Shown here: in pieces, positions 7,233 to 16,631 of the stretch
Layout: every line of letters starts with the position of its first letter
How positions within the stretch are numbered: the stretch's first letter is position 1
Assembly: GCF_002891535.1 (NCBI RefSeq)
Contig: NZ_PDZR01000003.1
Span: forward strand, 1 to 64,000
Reading direction: 5' to 3'
Origin: Methylocella silvestris
Lineage (GTDB): Bacteria > Pseudomonadota > Alphaproteobacteria > Rhizobiales > Beijerinckiaceae
Length of the DNA: 64,000 bases
The notes under the pieces: model-generated
Databases searched by the model: none
What the model saw: only the letters and a program-made list of their open reading frames with translations
What the model was told of the DNA's origin: nothing
Position numbers and translations under genes: made by a program

Positions 7233-8111
7233 ATGAGGCAACGAAACAGAATGAGTAACGCGGTAGAAATGTTACAATCATTGTGCGCGACAATATTCGC
7301 TTTTACTCAAACTCAGTATTGGCAGACTCTCAAGGATTTCTTTAACTCAAATTTCATTACTGCTGTCTGCGGCTCTCTTGCCGGAGCATATTTTGGCGCT
7401 ACGGCCGCCCAGAAAATAGCCGAAAATAGTAAAACCAAAGATGACCTAGCAAAAGAGATCCGTGTAACCAATACATCGATCATGCTATCAGTTAACATTT
7501 GCGAAAGCGTAATAGGATTGAAAAGACAGCATTTCAAGGTGCTCAAGCACCAGTATGATGAAGAAAGAGGCCGGGTGTTAATGGAACAGCAAGAAACAAA
7601 CAGAACTCTTATTGAGTGTAGCGCAAATCTTTCCAGTCTTCCTTGCCTTCTACTTCCATTTACAGTTCTTCGACCTCTTATCTTCGAGCAACTGACATTG
7701 CATGGGCGACCAATCGCAATGTTAAACGGCCTTGAGCAATCGGCAGATTCGCTAAATGTTTCTCTCGCAAACCGAAACAGTCTGATTGAGAAATTCAAGT
7801 CTGACCCCCCAGTTGATCCCTTATTTGTGGCCAAATACTTTGGGATCCCGATGCAGAACCGAACATATAACGAATATTTTGATATAATGAATTCGATCGA
7901 AGGTCAGATTGACGACTCAATATTTTTTGGAATGCAGCTGTATAATGCGCTTAATGAACACGGAAATACTTTGAAAACAAGATTTGAAAAATCATTTGGA
8001 AAAAGTCATTTTAATATTATTAGCGCGGATTTTTCTCACTTGGTGAGTGAGGGTGTTATTCCTAACGACGATAACTATCGCCAATGGTTTGATAATTTCG
8101 GTAAAGCCTAG
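7233..8111 (+). CDS. Low-GC cargo gene, membrane-anchored hypothetical protein
   Basis: 292 residues, opposite in direction to the late operon and visibly lower in GC than its neighbours. A transmembrane segment near residues 42-62 (ITAVCGSLAGAYFGATAA) is followed by a largely helical soluble part with charged helices. Another in-frame ATG at 7251 could be the start. No family recognised. Composition, orientation and position between tail and lysis modules are those of a moron expressed in the lysogen; exclusion of other phages is one possible role but nothing in the sequence proves it. Confidence 0.75.
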   Translation: MRQRNRMSNAVEMLQSLCATIFAFTQTQYWQTLKDFFNSNFITAVCGSLAGAYFGATAAQKIAENSKTKDDLAKEIRVTNTSIMLSVNICESVIGLKRQHFKVLKHQYDEERGRVLMEQQETNRTLIECSANLSSLPCLLLPFTVLRPLIFEQLTLHGRPIAMLNGLEQSADSLNVSLANRNSLIEKFKSDPPVDPLFVAKYFGIPMQNRTYNEYFDIMNSIEGQIDDSIFFGMQLYNALNEHGNTLKTRFEKSFGKSHFNIISADFSHLVSEGVIPNDDNYRQWFDNFGKA

Positions 8112-8240
8112 ATTAGATTTGTCCCATGAGACGCTTTTAGTTGTAGCCGGGTGCTGCAGCTTGCGATATCCAATTCTCGGCTCGTGACAACGGTATATCG
8201 CATTGAAAAAAGGCTGCTCGCGTAGTCGCTGATGAACACA

Positions 8241-10814
8241 TTAAAACGCCTCGATCAACCCAATCTCCGGATGCGCAATCACATTGGCCTCGAGATCGAG
8301 CTTGCCCTCGCTGTCGCTGGTAAAGCGCATCGTCGTGACCGGGTTGACGAATTCGCACGCAACGCCGGCCGCGATCGCGCCACGCAGCCAGGGCAGAATG
8401 TTGACGGCATAGGCTCCGGCGCCGAGCGGCGTTGATTGCTGGATCTCATAGAGCCGGCCGGCGATCGAAAAGCGCATGCCGGCGGTGATTGCACCGCGGC
8501 CGCCGACCGTGAGCGTCAGGGCCGTGGCGTTGAGCGCCGCCGCCGCGGCCGTGACGCCTGTTGTGTTCTGGCGGTTTGATTCAAACGCCGGGATCAGCGC
8601 CGTCCCGTAGCGCCCGTTCATTCCCGCGACAAAGCCGCGCCAGGCGAGGATTTGCTTTGCGCTCATTGCCGGCAGCGCGATTTTGCCTTCCCAGCGCGCC
8701 GCAGGCGAGGTGACGATCATCTCGGCGCCGGAGATCGCCTGACCGCCGGACCGCGAGGAATTGTTGACGTTGAGCAGCACGCGCGCCGGGCGCAGATCGG
8801 CCGGCCAAGAAAGAGGGTAAGCCATCGGCACTCCTGTGGTCAATTTTCCTTCGAGCCAGAAGCCGGTCGGCCAGTTGCTCGAATCGCCCCATATGTCAGT
8901 GCTCAGAGACGAGAAGGTGGGATAGGGCCGCGCGTCCCAGTTCCACACCGAGCAAAAGGCTGCTTCAACCATGGCGACGCCGGCCGCCTCGTCATTGTGG
9001 CCGTCGACGAACCAATATTCGTAAATCGCCTCAAGCCCGATCGCGCGGATGCTCGGATCGGTGACCGGCACATAGGAAGCGATATCGTCGCGGTCGCCGA
9101 TCGAGGCCCAGCGCGACCAATAGGCCGTGGCGCTGCCGCTCGATTTGACGTCGTAAAAGACATTCGGCTGATTGGTCGAACGGTCGATCGTCGCGAAGCC
9201 ATATTCCGTAAATGTGGTCGACTTCGACCGCGCGGCCCATGTCGTCGGCGGCCCATGCGCGACCCAGCCCGCGCCGTCGCCGGCGTCATAGACCGCGTGA
9301 TGCGGATTGCTCCACCACCAGCGCAGCTGCTTGTTGGCGAGGATCTCTTGACCGGCATAATAGCGTTGGCGCGTTTGCGTCAGGCGGTCGCCGGAGGGCA
9401 GCGAGACGGTATGGCCGGAGCCGTCCGGGTAGACGCCGGGCGCAGCATTGTCGCTGTCATAGTAAAACCAGTTGAATTTCTCGCCGCCCTCGATGTTCGC
9501 CTTGAGATAATCCTTGCGGTAGATCGACGGCGTTCCCGCGAGCCCGAAGCCGATCGAAGCCGGATCCTCGACGGGCCAGGCGGACGCTGCCCCGGCGCTC
9601 CAGTTGCGCGCGTCGAGCCCGCCGTCGCCCTGCGCCCAATCGCTGAGCGGCAGATAATTGTCGAAGCAGACGAGGTCGATATTCGCCCGGCTCCAGAGCT
9701 GGTCGAGGTGCGGCGTCTGGCCATTGGCGTCCGCATGCTGATAGCCCATCCACGTCGACCAGTCGGCGGCGTAGGAGACAAGGTTGTGCAGGCCAGCGAG
9801 GTCTTTCGTCAGGCCGGCGGCGTCGAACACGCCGCGGACGTCGTCGGCGAGCTTTCCCATCGCCGTGACGAAGGGATAATCCCAAACCGGATTGGCGCCG
9901 GCCGAGACCGTGACCGCGCTCGATGCGAGGCCGTAGTCGGCGCTGTCGACGATGGTCGCGCTGGCGAGGCCGAAATCCAGCGCGCCGATCGGCGCATCGG
10001 AGGCGAGGCCATAATCGCCGATGATCCCCATTTTCGACCAGGCCGGCCCGCGCAGCGTCTCGATCCCGCGCAGCTCGGAGCCGAGCAGGAACAGATCGAC
10101 GCCGCCCGCGAGCACGCACAAATTGGCGTAATGCAGGATCATGCGCCGGTAGGTCCAATCCGTCGCCGCGCCGGAATAATTGACCGTCGAATTGACCGCG
10201 TCGCGGGAAAACTGCCCCGCCGAGGCCGAGCCGAGGAAGGCGGCGACGGCGCTCGCCGCCGCGCTGGAAACATCCGATCCCGAATAGGTGATGAGGCCGC
10301 GCCATGGAAAGCTGCCCGGAATGTCGCCGAGCAGGAACGGATAGAACACCGTGCGCAGACCGCGCGATTTCAGATATTGGATGCAGCGGACAAGCGAGCC
10401 GTCCGAAGGCGTGCCGCCGTAATTATAGGACGCGCCGTTCTTGGACAGCGGGATCAGGCCGGACGAGGCCTCGGTCAGGCCGGAGCAGCGCCAGTGATCG
10501 GCGACATAGGCTGCGCCGTTCCAATATTGGAAATCGCCGCCGATGTAGGTTGTCGACGGATAGATATTGGTTGAGCCGGCCGACGTCGAATTGAAGAACC
10601 AGGCGACGACGAGCGCGACGGTCGTGCATTCGGGATGCTGGTCGATCAGATGATCGATCGCCAGCTCCATGTCGGTCCGATGCGCGGCTTGCCCTGCATA
10701 AATATTGATGTCGCTCAGCACGCGCTCGGTCGCGCGCCGGCCGCGATGGGCGATCGTGTCGTAGGTAAACTCACCCGTCGAGGGGAGAAGGTTGACGCCC
10801 GGGATATAGCCCAC
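8241..10814 (-). CDS. GTA TIM-barrel-like tail protein (receptor/baseplate megatron-type)
   Basis: 857 residues. A TIM-barrel-like domain of the type found in the large host-interaction protein of gene transfer agents is recognisable in the centre (YWFVDGHNDE, WNWDARPYP, NLVSYAADWSTW, FTEYGFATID), followed by a C-terminal beta-rich part (about 690-857). Around residues 262-299 three DYGLAS-type repeats interrupt the sequence. It is the last gene of the tail module, consistent with the distal tail tip. The C-terminal ~150 residues probably form an adhesin-like domain. Confidence 0.82.
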   Translation of the reverse strand: MGYIPGVNLLPSTGEFTYDTIAHRGRRATERVLSDINIYAGQAAHRTDMELAIDHLIDQHPECTTVALVVAWFFNSTSAGSTNIYPSTTYIGGDFQYWNGAAYVADHWRCSGLTEASSGLIPLSKNGASYNYGGTPSDGSLVRCIQYLKSRGLRTVFYPFLLGDIPGSFPWRGLITYSGSDVSSAAASAVAAFLGSASAGQFSRDAVNSTVNYSGAATDWTYRRMILHYANLCVLAGGVDLFLLGSELRGIETLRGPAWSKMGIIGDYGLASDAPIGALDFGLASATIVDSADYGLASSAVTVSAGANPVWDYPFVTAMGKLADDVRGVFDAAGLTKDLAGLHNLVSYAADWSTWMGYQHADANGQTPHLDQLWSRANIDLVCFDNYLPLSDWAQGDGGLDARNWSAGAASAWPVEDPASIGFGLAGTPSIYRKDYLKANIEGGEKFNWFYYDSDNAAPGVYPDGSGHTVSLPSGDRLTQTRQRYYAGQEILANKQLRWWWSNPHHAVYDAGDGAGWVAHGPPTTWAARSKSTTFTEYGFATIDRSTNQPNVFYDVKSSGSATAYWSRWASIGDRDDIASYVPVTDPSIRAIGLEAIYEYWFVDGHNDEAAGVAMVEAAFCSVWNWDARPYPTFSSLSTDIWGDSSNWPTGFWLEGKLTTGVPMAYPLSWPADLRPARVLLNVNNSSRSGGQAISGAEMIVTSPAARWEGKIALPAMSAKQILAWRGFVAGMNGRYGTALIPAFESNRQNTTGVTAAAAALNATALTLTVGGRGAITAGMRFSIAGRLYEIQQSTPLGAGAYAVNILPWLRGAIAAGVACEFVNPVTTMRFTSDSEGKLDLEANVIAHPEIGLIEAF

Positions 10815-10823
10815 TGCCGTGCC

Positions 10824-11417
10824 CTATGACGTCGGCGCGCTGATCAGAATGTAGTGGATCGCGAAATGCACCACGCCGCCGGTGAAACTCGCCGCGGCCG
10901 TGTCGCCGGCGTTGCGGCCGGTCAGGGTGATGGTCGAATTGGCGTACCAGGCGGTCGGGCCGATCACGCCCTTATTGTTCGAGCCGAGCGCCGCGCCGAG
11001 GCCGGTTCCGAACTGACCCGCCGTCGTGCCTGCGCTGCCGCCGGACGCCGTCGTCGCATCGACGCGAAAACTGCCGGCGCCGGTGATCGCCGTCGCGACA
11101 TAGGTCGAGACGCCGAGGACGAGCGCGCCGTTCGGAATTTGCACTGTGGAAACGCTGGTCGCGCCCGCGCAGGCGATCGACCCTTCGAGGCAGCCGACTT
11201 CCACCTTCGCGCCATAGGACGCGCCCTTGGCGGCGATCATCAGCGCCGAGAGCGGCGAGACTTCGGAGAGTTTCGCGACCGGAAAGCCGCCGGCCGTCGC
11301 GCCGTCATGAACCTGCAGGCGCTTGTTGGTCGTGTCGAACAGCAACTCGCCGAGAGCGCCGACAAAGGTCGACAGAAAGCTCGCCGCCTCACGGCGGAGT
11401 TGGACTTGAACGCTCAT
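10824..11417 (-). CDS. Tail fibre-type protein with phage fibre N-terminal repeat
   Basis: 197 residues. The N-terminus (residues about 3-50; FVGALGELLFDTTNKRL, then VHDGATAGG) is the short beta-hairpin repeat found at the start of many phage fibres and Mtd-like proteins, thought to attach to the virion. The remainder is a Gly/Ala/Thr/Ser-rich beta structure. No reverse transcriptase or variable repeat was seen, so a diversity-generating system is not supported. Confidence 0.72.
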   Translation of the reverse strand: MSVQVQLRREAASFLSTFVGALGELLFDTTNKRLQVHDGATAGGFPVAKLSEVSPLSALMIAAKGASYGAKVEVGCLEGSIACAGATSVSTVQIPNGALVLGVSTYVATAITGAGSFRVDATTASGGSAGTTAGQFGTGLGAALGSNNKGVIGPTAWYANSTITLTGRNAGDTAAASFTGGVVHFAIHYILISAPTS

Positions 11418-11426
11418 GATGATCCT

Positions 11427-13334
11427 TTAGGAAGCGAGGCCGAGGTCGATCGACGCGATCGAGGCGACCGAGGCGAGGCCGAAGTCGTCGGAAATCGTGG
11501 CCGCCGCGCTGGCGAGGCCGTAATCCTGATTTGCGCCTTCCGATAGCGCCAGCGCTACCGGACCGAGACTTCCGCCCGGCGTCGTGATGCTGACCGGGGG
11601 GCAAAATGTCCCGATGTTGGATGCCGAGGCCTTGAACGCCGCCTGCACCTGACAGGCCGTCTCGGAGGCGATAATGCCGGAGTTCGCCGACCAGACGCCA
11701 TCTGGCGACATGTCGGCCCAGGTCACGCCGCCGTCGAGACTGATCTGAAACAGCGCGCCGAAGGACGCGTCATCGGGCGCCGTGACGCTCGCCCCGATCT
11801 CGAAAGCAATGAGGTTCGAGCCCAGCTGCAGTTGGACGATGTGGAGCGCCAGCCCCGTCGGGACCGGGATGGTAAAACCGTCCTCCGCATCCGTCGCCGG
11901 CGGCGGGCTCCAATATTCCTCCGACGTGGTCCATTCATAGGCGTCGGAATTCAGCGACGCGAGCGTCATCGAACAGCTTTTCAGATCGCCGGCGATCTCG
12001 AATTTCTGCACGTAAAATGTGGCGTCGATGCCGAGGTCGTCGAGCTTGCAGCGGATGATGCGCTCGCCCAACGCATTGAGCCCGGCCATGCTGGTCGTGA
12101 GCGTCAGCAACCATTGCGGATTGCCCTTGTGCATGGCGATCTTGGCGAGCCGGCGCGCCTGCATATAGGAGGCGCACATCGTCCCGTCGAAATCCTGCGG
12201 GATGATTTGCCCCGACTCCGTCTGCGCCGCCGTATCGTTCCAGGCGCCGCCCTCCTGCACCTGATAATCATTGTTCTTCGCCGTGTAGCGAATGCGCAGC
12301 TGATTGAAGGCGCTAAGTTTGTCGCGGCCGGTCTGGACCTCATAGCCGAGGATCATGTCGTCTGTGATGGTGACGGTCGGGTCTTCCCAAACGCCGCCGC
12401 GAATGCCGATCGTCCCGTCCGGCAGCGGATAAATCTCGCCGTCGCAGGACGCCAGCAAGCGGCGCAGCACGTCGCTCGGCTGCTCATCCAGCGTGTAGGT
12501 CATCCAGACGCGATAGCGCTGCTCATGGCCGCCGGTCTCCTGCGTATTGGCGACGAGGATATCGCACATGGTCGCGAAGGCCATGAAGCTCGCGTCATTG
12601 ATGCGCGAGGCCGGAATGTTGAAGCCGCGCGAAGACGTCAGATAATCGCGGATGCACAGCCCCGGATTGTCCGACCATTCTGTTGCGCCGCTGCGCGGAT
12701 CATAAACCAGCGAGAGCCGCGCGACCACGCGCAGCGCCGGGACGCCGTTCTGGTAGGTTTTCGTGAAATTGGTTTCGGCGTTATTCGGCAAATAGCAGCG
12801 CATCACCGCATTGGCGAGGCCCTGATTTTGATGCGTCCCATCCCACCAATAATGATCGATATGATCGAAAGCCGGGTTGCGCGACTGGCCGACCGCGCCG
12901 ATTTGCAGATCGACCATGACATAATTGGTCCAGCTCCATCCGGCGAAGCAGAAATTCGAGCCCTCCGTGTAGATGATTTTCTTGTCGGCGAGCCAGACTT
13001 CCTCATAGGCGTCGATCGGCCCCTCGCAGAAGATAAAGCCCTGCGCCAGCGTCCGCGTCGCGCCCATATAAAACATTGCGCCGCCCATCTTCGCCCGGCC
13101 ATAGCCGCGCACGCGCGCCGTGATCGCCTGGCGCACCGTGATCTGCTGGTTTGACGTCGCCTTGCGCTTTTCGAGCGAGCGCAGAAGAAGATTGGCGCCC
13201 ATCGTCGCGCCAAGCGAGACGCCATAGGCGGCGATGCTCGCAAATGAGACGATCGTCCCGCCGATCGCAATCCCGCCGGAGACGCCGGCGGCGACGAGAG
13301 CGGGCGCAATAACCATCGGCATCAGATCGACCAT
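11427..13334 (-). CDS. Tail tip / baseplate hub protein with terminal DYGLAS repeats
   Basis: 635 residues. Hydrophobic N-terminus (about 8-55), then a long beta-rich domain with conserved tail-tip features (VRQAITARVRGYGRAKMGGA, GFIFCEGPIDAYEEVWLADK, GEIYPLPDGTIGIRGG, LGYEVQTGRDKLSAFNQLRI). This places it with the tail-tip proteins of Rhizobiales siphophages, comparable in position to lambda gpJ. The last 35 residues hold three repeats of the form D-[YFL]-GLAS, also present inside the TIM-barrel protein. It precedes the fibre gene. Confidence 0.78.
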   Translation of the reverse strand: MVDLMPMVIAPALVAAGVSGGIAIGGTIVSFASIAAYGVSLGATMGANLLLRSLEKRKATSNQQITVRQAITARVRGYGRAKMGGAMFYMGATRTLAQGFIFCEGPIDAYEEVWLADKKIIYTEGSNFCFAGWSWTNYVMVDLQIGAVGQSRNPAFDHIDHYWWDGTHQNQGLANAVMRCYLPNNAETNFTKTYQNGVPALRVVARLSLVYDPRSGATEWSDNPGLCIRDYLTSSRGFNIPASRINDASFMAFATMCDILVANTQETGGHEQRYRVWMTYTLDEQPSDVLRRLLASCDGEIYPLPDGTIGIRGGVWEDPTVTITDDMILGYEVQTGRDKLSAFNQLRIRYTAKNNDYQVQEGGAWNDTAAQTESGQIIPQDFDGTMCASYMQARRLAKIAMHKGNPQWLLTLTTSMAGLNALGERIIRCKLDDLGIDATFYVQKFEIAGDLKSCSMTLASLNSDAYEWTTSEEYWSPPPATDAEDGFTIPVPTGLALHIVQLQLGSNLIAFEIGASVTAPDDASFGALFQISLDGGVTWADMSPDGVWSANSGIIASETACQVQAAFKASASNIGTFCPPVSITTPGGSLGPVALALSEGANQDYGLASAAATISDDFGLASVASIASIDLGLAS

Positions 13335-13702
13335 GCTCCGATGACCCGGAACGGCGATGCGCCGATGCCTTCGGGCGTTTTGCAGATCCAGCCGCGCCCG
13401 CCGCGGATCGCCGCCGTCGCGCCGGCCGTCGCCTCGACGACGCCGATATCGCCCGGGCGCGGCGTATCGGTCGGCGCAAGGCCGTGCGCCTGCATCCGCA
13501 GCGACATGAGGCGGACGAGGCCGCCGGACATGACAAGGGCGCGCCGCGCGCCGCGCTCATCGCTATAGGCGCCGCGCCAGCCATTGGCGACGTCGAACCC
13601 ATGCACGGCCTTGATCCAGTCGGCGACAAAGAGGCAGCAATCGCATTCGCCCCAGCGAAACGGGCGCGCGGCGGCGGCGCGGAGATAATCTTCGAGCGTC
13701 AC
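13322..13702 (-). CDS. NlpC/P60-like tail-associated peptidase (DUF6950-type)
   Basis: About 126 residues. The GTG at 13702 overlaps the preceding stop as GTGA, which decides the start. WGECDCCLFVADW carries the nucleophile cysteine typical of NlpC/P60-like cell wall peptidases of tail tips and GTAs; the DIGVV segment matches the family core. It should help the tail cross the cell wall. The classical His of the triad is not obvious, so some family members may be inactive. Confidence 0.75.
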   Translation of the reverse strand: MTLEDYLRAAAARPFRWGECDCCLFVADWIKAVHGFDVANGWRGAYSDERGARRALVMSGGLVRLMSLRMQAHGLAPTDTPRPGDIGVVEATAGATAAIRGGRGWICKTPEGIGASPFRVIGAWSI

Positions 13703-14265
13703 AGCCACGGCCAGCCCGTCGTCACATTTTGCATCGCCGACATGTAGTCGAGGCCGGCGTCGGACGGATAAAGCCCGCGCTGGCTCGACGAACTGAGGTA
13801 GCCCCAGGGCGCGACGCCGCGCCGCGTGAACAAAGTTTCCGACGTCAGCTCGACAATGCGCTGCGTCGGACTGTCCGCCTTGACTTTCATGACGTCCATC
13901 AACCCGAGATAGATCGCATAGGGGCAATCGAGCGGCTGCATCGCGGAATCGAAAAACTGCAAATACACCGTGACGTTGCGGCCCTTGACGTTGCCGGAAT
14001 TGGCCAGCGCCTCGGCGATCAGCGAGGGATCGACGCCGGACAGGCTGAACGTGACTTGCGGCGCGACGTCGCCGATCGCGCTTTCGATGTTCGAGATCGA
14101 GCCGAGCTCGCCGATTCCCGACCAGGTCTCGCCGCCGGCGGCAAGATCGCCGAGGCCAGACCAGACGCGCACCGTCTGATCGGCGAACTCAAACGCGACA
14201 AGCAAGGCCGCCTGGACGATCTGGCCGCTGACATAGGCGGCGACCGTATTGACGAAAAAGGCCAT
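13699..14265 (-). CDS. Phage tail assembly / distal tail protein
   Basis: 188 residues, beta-rich with the pattern VRVWSGLGDLAAGGETWSG followed by repeated beta strands and a C-terminal YMSAMQNVTTGWPW. Similar proteins lie between the tape measure and the NlpC/P60 gene in alphaproteobacterial siphophages and GTAs, where they belong to the distal tail assembly. The start overlaps the tape measure stop by one base. Exact family number not claimed. Confidence 0.7.
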   Translation of the reverse strand: MAFFVNTVAAYVSGQIVQAALLVAFEFADQTVRVWSGLGDLAAGGETWSGIGELGSISNIESAIGDVAPQVTFSLSGVDPSLIAEALANSGNVKGRNVTVYLQFFDSAMQPLDCPYAIYLGLMDVMKVKADSPTQRIVELTSETLFTRRGVAPWGYLSSSSQRGLYPSDAGLDYMSAMQNVTTGWPWL

Positions 14266-16229
14266 CAGGCGTAGCGCCCATGCGCTGCGGCCACCCGCGT
14301 CGGCAGCGAGCGATTGAGCTGGGCGTCATAGGATTTCAGCGCGGCGACGATCTGATCCGAGACGCCCGCCTGCGCGCCGCGCGCGTCGATATGAAAGCTG
14401 CGGCGATTGTCGACGGCGGCGCCGCCCCGGCTCCCGCCGGCATTCAGCGCGGCGTTGATCTGTTTCATCGGCGTCACCGTCGCCGGGCCGTTGATAATCT
14501 CCGCGCCCGCCTCGCCGGCGATGCCCCAGCCGCCGGCCGGAATCGTCCCGCCGGCGGCGTGGAAGCCCGAAAACCCCTTGACGATCTGCCCGAAAATCCC
14601 GCCGACCGAATCGGCTCCCTTGGCGTCAGGCGAGGCCGCCGTGCCGAACAGGCTGGCGAGCGGCCCTTCGCCGAGGATCAGCGCCTTGAGCGAGGCCTGT
14701 TCCAACGATTGCACGACGCCCTTCAGCACGTCCTGCAATTTCGCGCCGGGCTCGATTGCCTTTTCGATCGCGCTTTCCAGCGACTGCCCGAAAAATTCGG
14801 CCGTCGCCTTGGCGTTTTCCTGCGCCCTGGCGTAATCGTCGATCTGCTTTTTGGCGTCGACATAGGCGTCGGCGAGCTGCTTGACCTTTTCCGCCTCCGC
14901 GGCGGTCAGGGGCGTCCCGCGAATCTTTGCCGCCTCCTGCGCCTTGGCAAGATCGACCGCCTCTTCTCTGGCCTTGTTGCCGAGGCCGAGCGTCTTTGCC
15001 TCCGCTTCCTCGGCCGCCGTCTGTTTCTTGAGGCTGTTGATGTAGGTTTCGACCTGATCGGTCTTTTCCGCCGGCGCTGCGAGTTTGGCCGGCGTCAGGC
15101 TCGGCAAGGCTTTCGACCGGTCGCCGCGCACCGTGATCGCCGGAAGCGAGGCCGGCTGATCGGGGCCGAAAACTTCGGTCCCGATGGAGCCGCCCTTTTC
15201 GATGAGGTCCATGAGCTGGCCGCTGGTCAGCCCGCCTTGTGCGCCAAACAGTCCGTTGCCGACGCGCGGACCAAGGCTCATGCTCGGCATGAGACTGCCG
15301 ATCTTGCTCATCCAGTCCCACGCCGTGCCGAGCACGCCGACGATATCGGCCCATGCCGATTTCAATTGGATGACGTCGCCCAGAATTCCTTGCTGCCAGG
15401 CCGCAATATCGCGCAGGAAGGGCTCCGAGGCTTTGGACAGCCGATCATTGATGTCGTCGAGTTCGGCCTTCATCCGCGTCGCGTTGGCGATTTCCGCCTG
15501 CGGAATAATGCGCTCGCCGCCGGCCGTTTGCAGGCCGTCGAGCGCGGTTCGCATCTGCCCGATCATGTCGACGCCGTTGCGGAGCTGCGCCTCGAACTGG
15601 TCGCCGAAAAAAGTCTTGCCGAGATCGAAGGCGGCGAGCTGATCGCCCTTTTGCCGCAGCTGTTCGATCAACCCGAGCACGATTCGGATGCGGGCTTCCT
15701 GATCCCCGGCGCCATTGTAGGACGAGAGCGCCGAGGAGCCGAGATTGCCGGCGAGGACGTTCTGCTTGATCCGGTCGGCGCCGGGGCTTGACGACGTGCC
15801 GCCCTTGTCGCCGATGGTTTGGGTCGCCGCCGCGCGGGCGCGATCGAGCATCCCGACCAGCGTCGACGTCTCGACATTCAGCGCCTTGGCCTGGCCCGTC
15901 CAGCTTTGAAAAAAGGAAGCGCTCACGCCGGCGCCTTGCGAATCGGTTCCGATTTTCACCAGTCGCGCCAGACTGGCTTCGGCTTCCGTCGCGGCCGAGT
16001 TGAGCAGGTTGATCGACCCCCGGATAGCCTCAAAGCCAATAAAGCCGATCACGCCGACGGCGATTTTGCCCGAGAAGGAATTGAGAAAATCGAGCTGCTT
16101 TTTTGCCTCGATCGCCTTGTCGGCGATCGACAGCAGATTCACGGCGGCGTTCTTGGCGAACTCCGTCAGGCCACGTTGCGCCTGGCTGAGATCGGTCGAG
16201 AATTTGAGGACGAGCGGTTGGCCAGCCAT
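14265..16229 (-). CDS. Tail tape measure protein
   Basis: 654 residues, mostly helical, with long charged coiled coils (residues about 360-480, EKTDQVETYINSLKKQTAAE region) and a hydrophobic segment near 55-75 (IAVGVIGFIGFEAI). The N-terminus (LKFSTDLSQAQRGLTEFAKN) is typical of tape measure proteins. The C-terminal part FGQSLESAIEKAIEPGAKLQ is a frequent phage tail-length motif. Position after the frameshifting chaperone and before the tail tip is the standard order. It sets tail length. Confidence 0.9.
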   Translation of the reverse strand: MAGQPLVLKFSTDLSQAQRGLTEFAKNAAVNLLSIADKAIEAKKQLDFLNSFSGKIAVGVIGFIGFEAIRGSINLLNSAATEAEASLARLVKIGTDSQGAGVSASFFQSWTGQAKALNVETSTLVGMLDRARAAATQTIGDKGGTSSSPGADRIKQNVLAGNLGSSALSSYNGAGDQEARIRIVLGLIEQLRQKGDQLAAFDLGKTFFGDQFEAQLRNGVDMIGQMRTALDGLQTAGGERIIPQAEIANATRMKAELDDINDRLSKASEPFLRDIAAWQQGILGDVIQLKSAWADIVGVLGTAWDWMSKIGSLMPSMSLGPRVGNGLFGAQGGLTSGQLMDLIEKGGSIGTEVFGPDQPASLPAITVRGDRSKALPSLTPAKLAAPAEKTDQVETYINSLKKQTAAEEAEAKTLGLGNKAREEAVDLAKAQEAAKIRGTPLTAAEAEKVKQLADAYVDAKKQIDDYARAQENAKATAEFFGQSLESAIEKAIEPGAKLQDVLKGVVQSLEQASLKALILGEGPLASLFGTAASPDAKGADSVGGIFGQIVKGFSGFHAAGGTIPAGGWGIAGEAGAEIINGPATVTPMKQINAALNAGGSRGGAAVDNRRSFHIDARGAQAGVSDQIVAALKSYDAQLNRSLPTRVAAAHGRYA

Positions 16230-16241
16230 GGGAGCCTCGTC

Positions 16242-16604
16242 TTAATCCGCCTTGGGCAGCGTATAGGCCTGCACGGTGACAGTCGTCACGGCCGAATAGG
16301 ACACCTGCACCTGACCGTTGGCGCCGATGTAGTCGGCCGGGAATGGGCCCAAATAGGCGTCGCCCGCCGCCGCGATGGCGCTGCTCAGCGCCGGGACTGC
16401 AATCGAGCCGAGGCCGGGAACCTTTTCGGTCGCCGTCTGCGCCAGGATCGTCACCGTGATCGGCGAAGCCGAACCGTTCTTGACGTGCAAAAAGGTGCGC
16501 TGATCCGACGTCGACGGGAAGGAGTCGCCGGTAAGCGTCGCGGCGGCATAGGCGACGCTGGGCAGGCCAGCGCCAATGATCGTTTTGGGGGTGAGGACAG
16601 CCAT
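16242..16604 (-). CDS. Hypothetical small virion protein in the tail module
   Basis: 120 residues, beta-rich and Ala/Thr/Val-rich, resembling an immunoglobulin-like decoration domain (SPITVTILAQTATEKVPG). It is inserted between the frameshifted tail chaperone and the tape measure gene, a place usually without a gene. It may be a tail or capsid decoration protein. No family recognised. Confidence 0.65.
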   Translation of the reverse strand: MAVLTPKTIIGAGLPSVAYAAATLTGDSFPSTSDQRTFLHVKNGSASPITVTILAQTATEKVPGLGSIAVPALSSAIAAAGDAYLGPFPADYIGANGQVQVSYSAVTTVTVQAYTLPKAD

Positions 16605-16631
16605 GGGATTTTCCTTTCGAAGGTGTGGAGA

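Noticed and set aside
8652-10574. Long plus-strand frame of 640 codons over the TIM-barrel gene
   Set aside because: Arg/Gly/Asp-rich composition without recognisable domains; it mirrors the GC-rich codon pattern of the real minus-strand gene.
10824-11417. Possible diversity-generating retroelement because of an Mtd-like fibre N-terminus
   Set aside because: No reverse transcriptase, no Avd-like gene and no template/variable repeat pair were seen in the prophage.
11832-13154. Plus-strand frame of 440 codons opposite the tail tip gene
   Set aside because: Antisense shadow in GC-rich DNA; the minus-strand protein is conserved and in operon order.
14280-15791. Long plus-strand frame of 503 codons opposite the tape measure gene
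   Set aside because: Shadow of the tape measure gene; low-complexity Arg/Asp/Leu composition and no family features.
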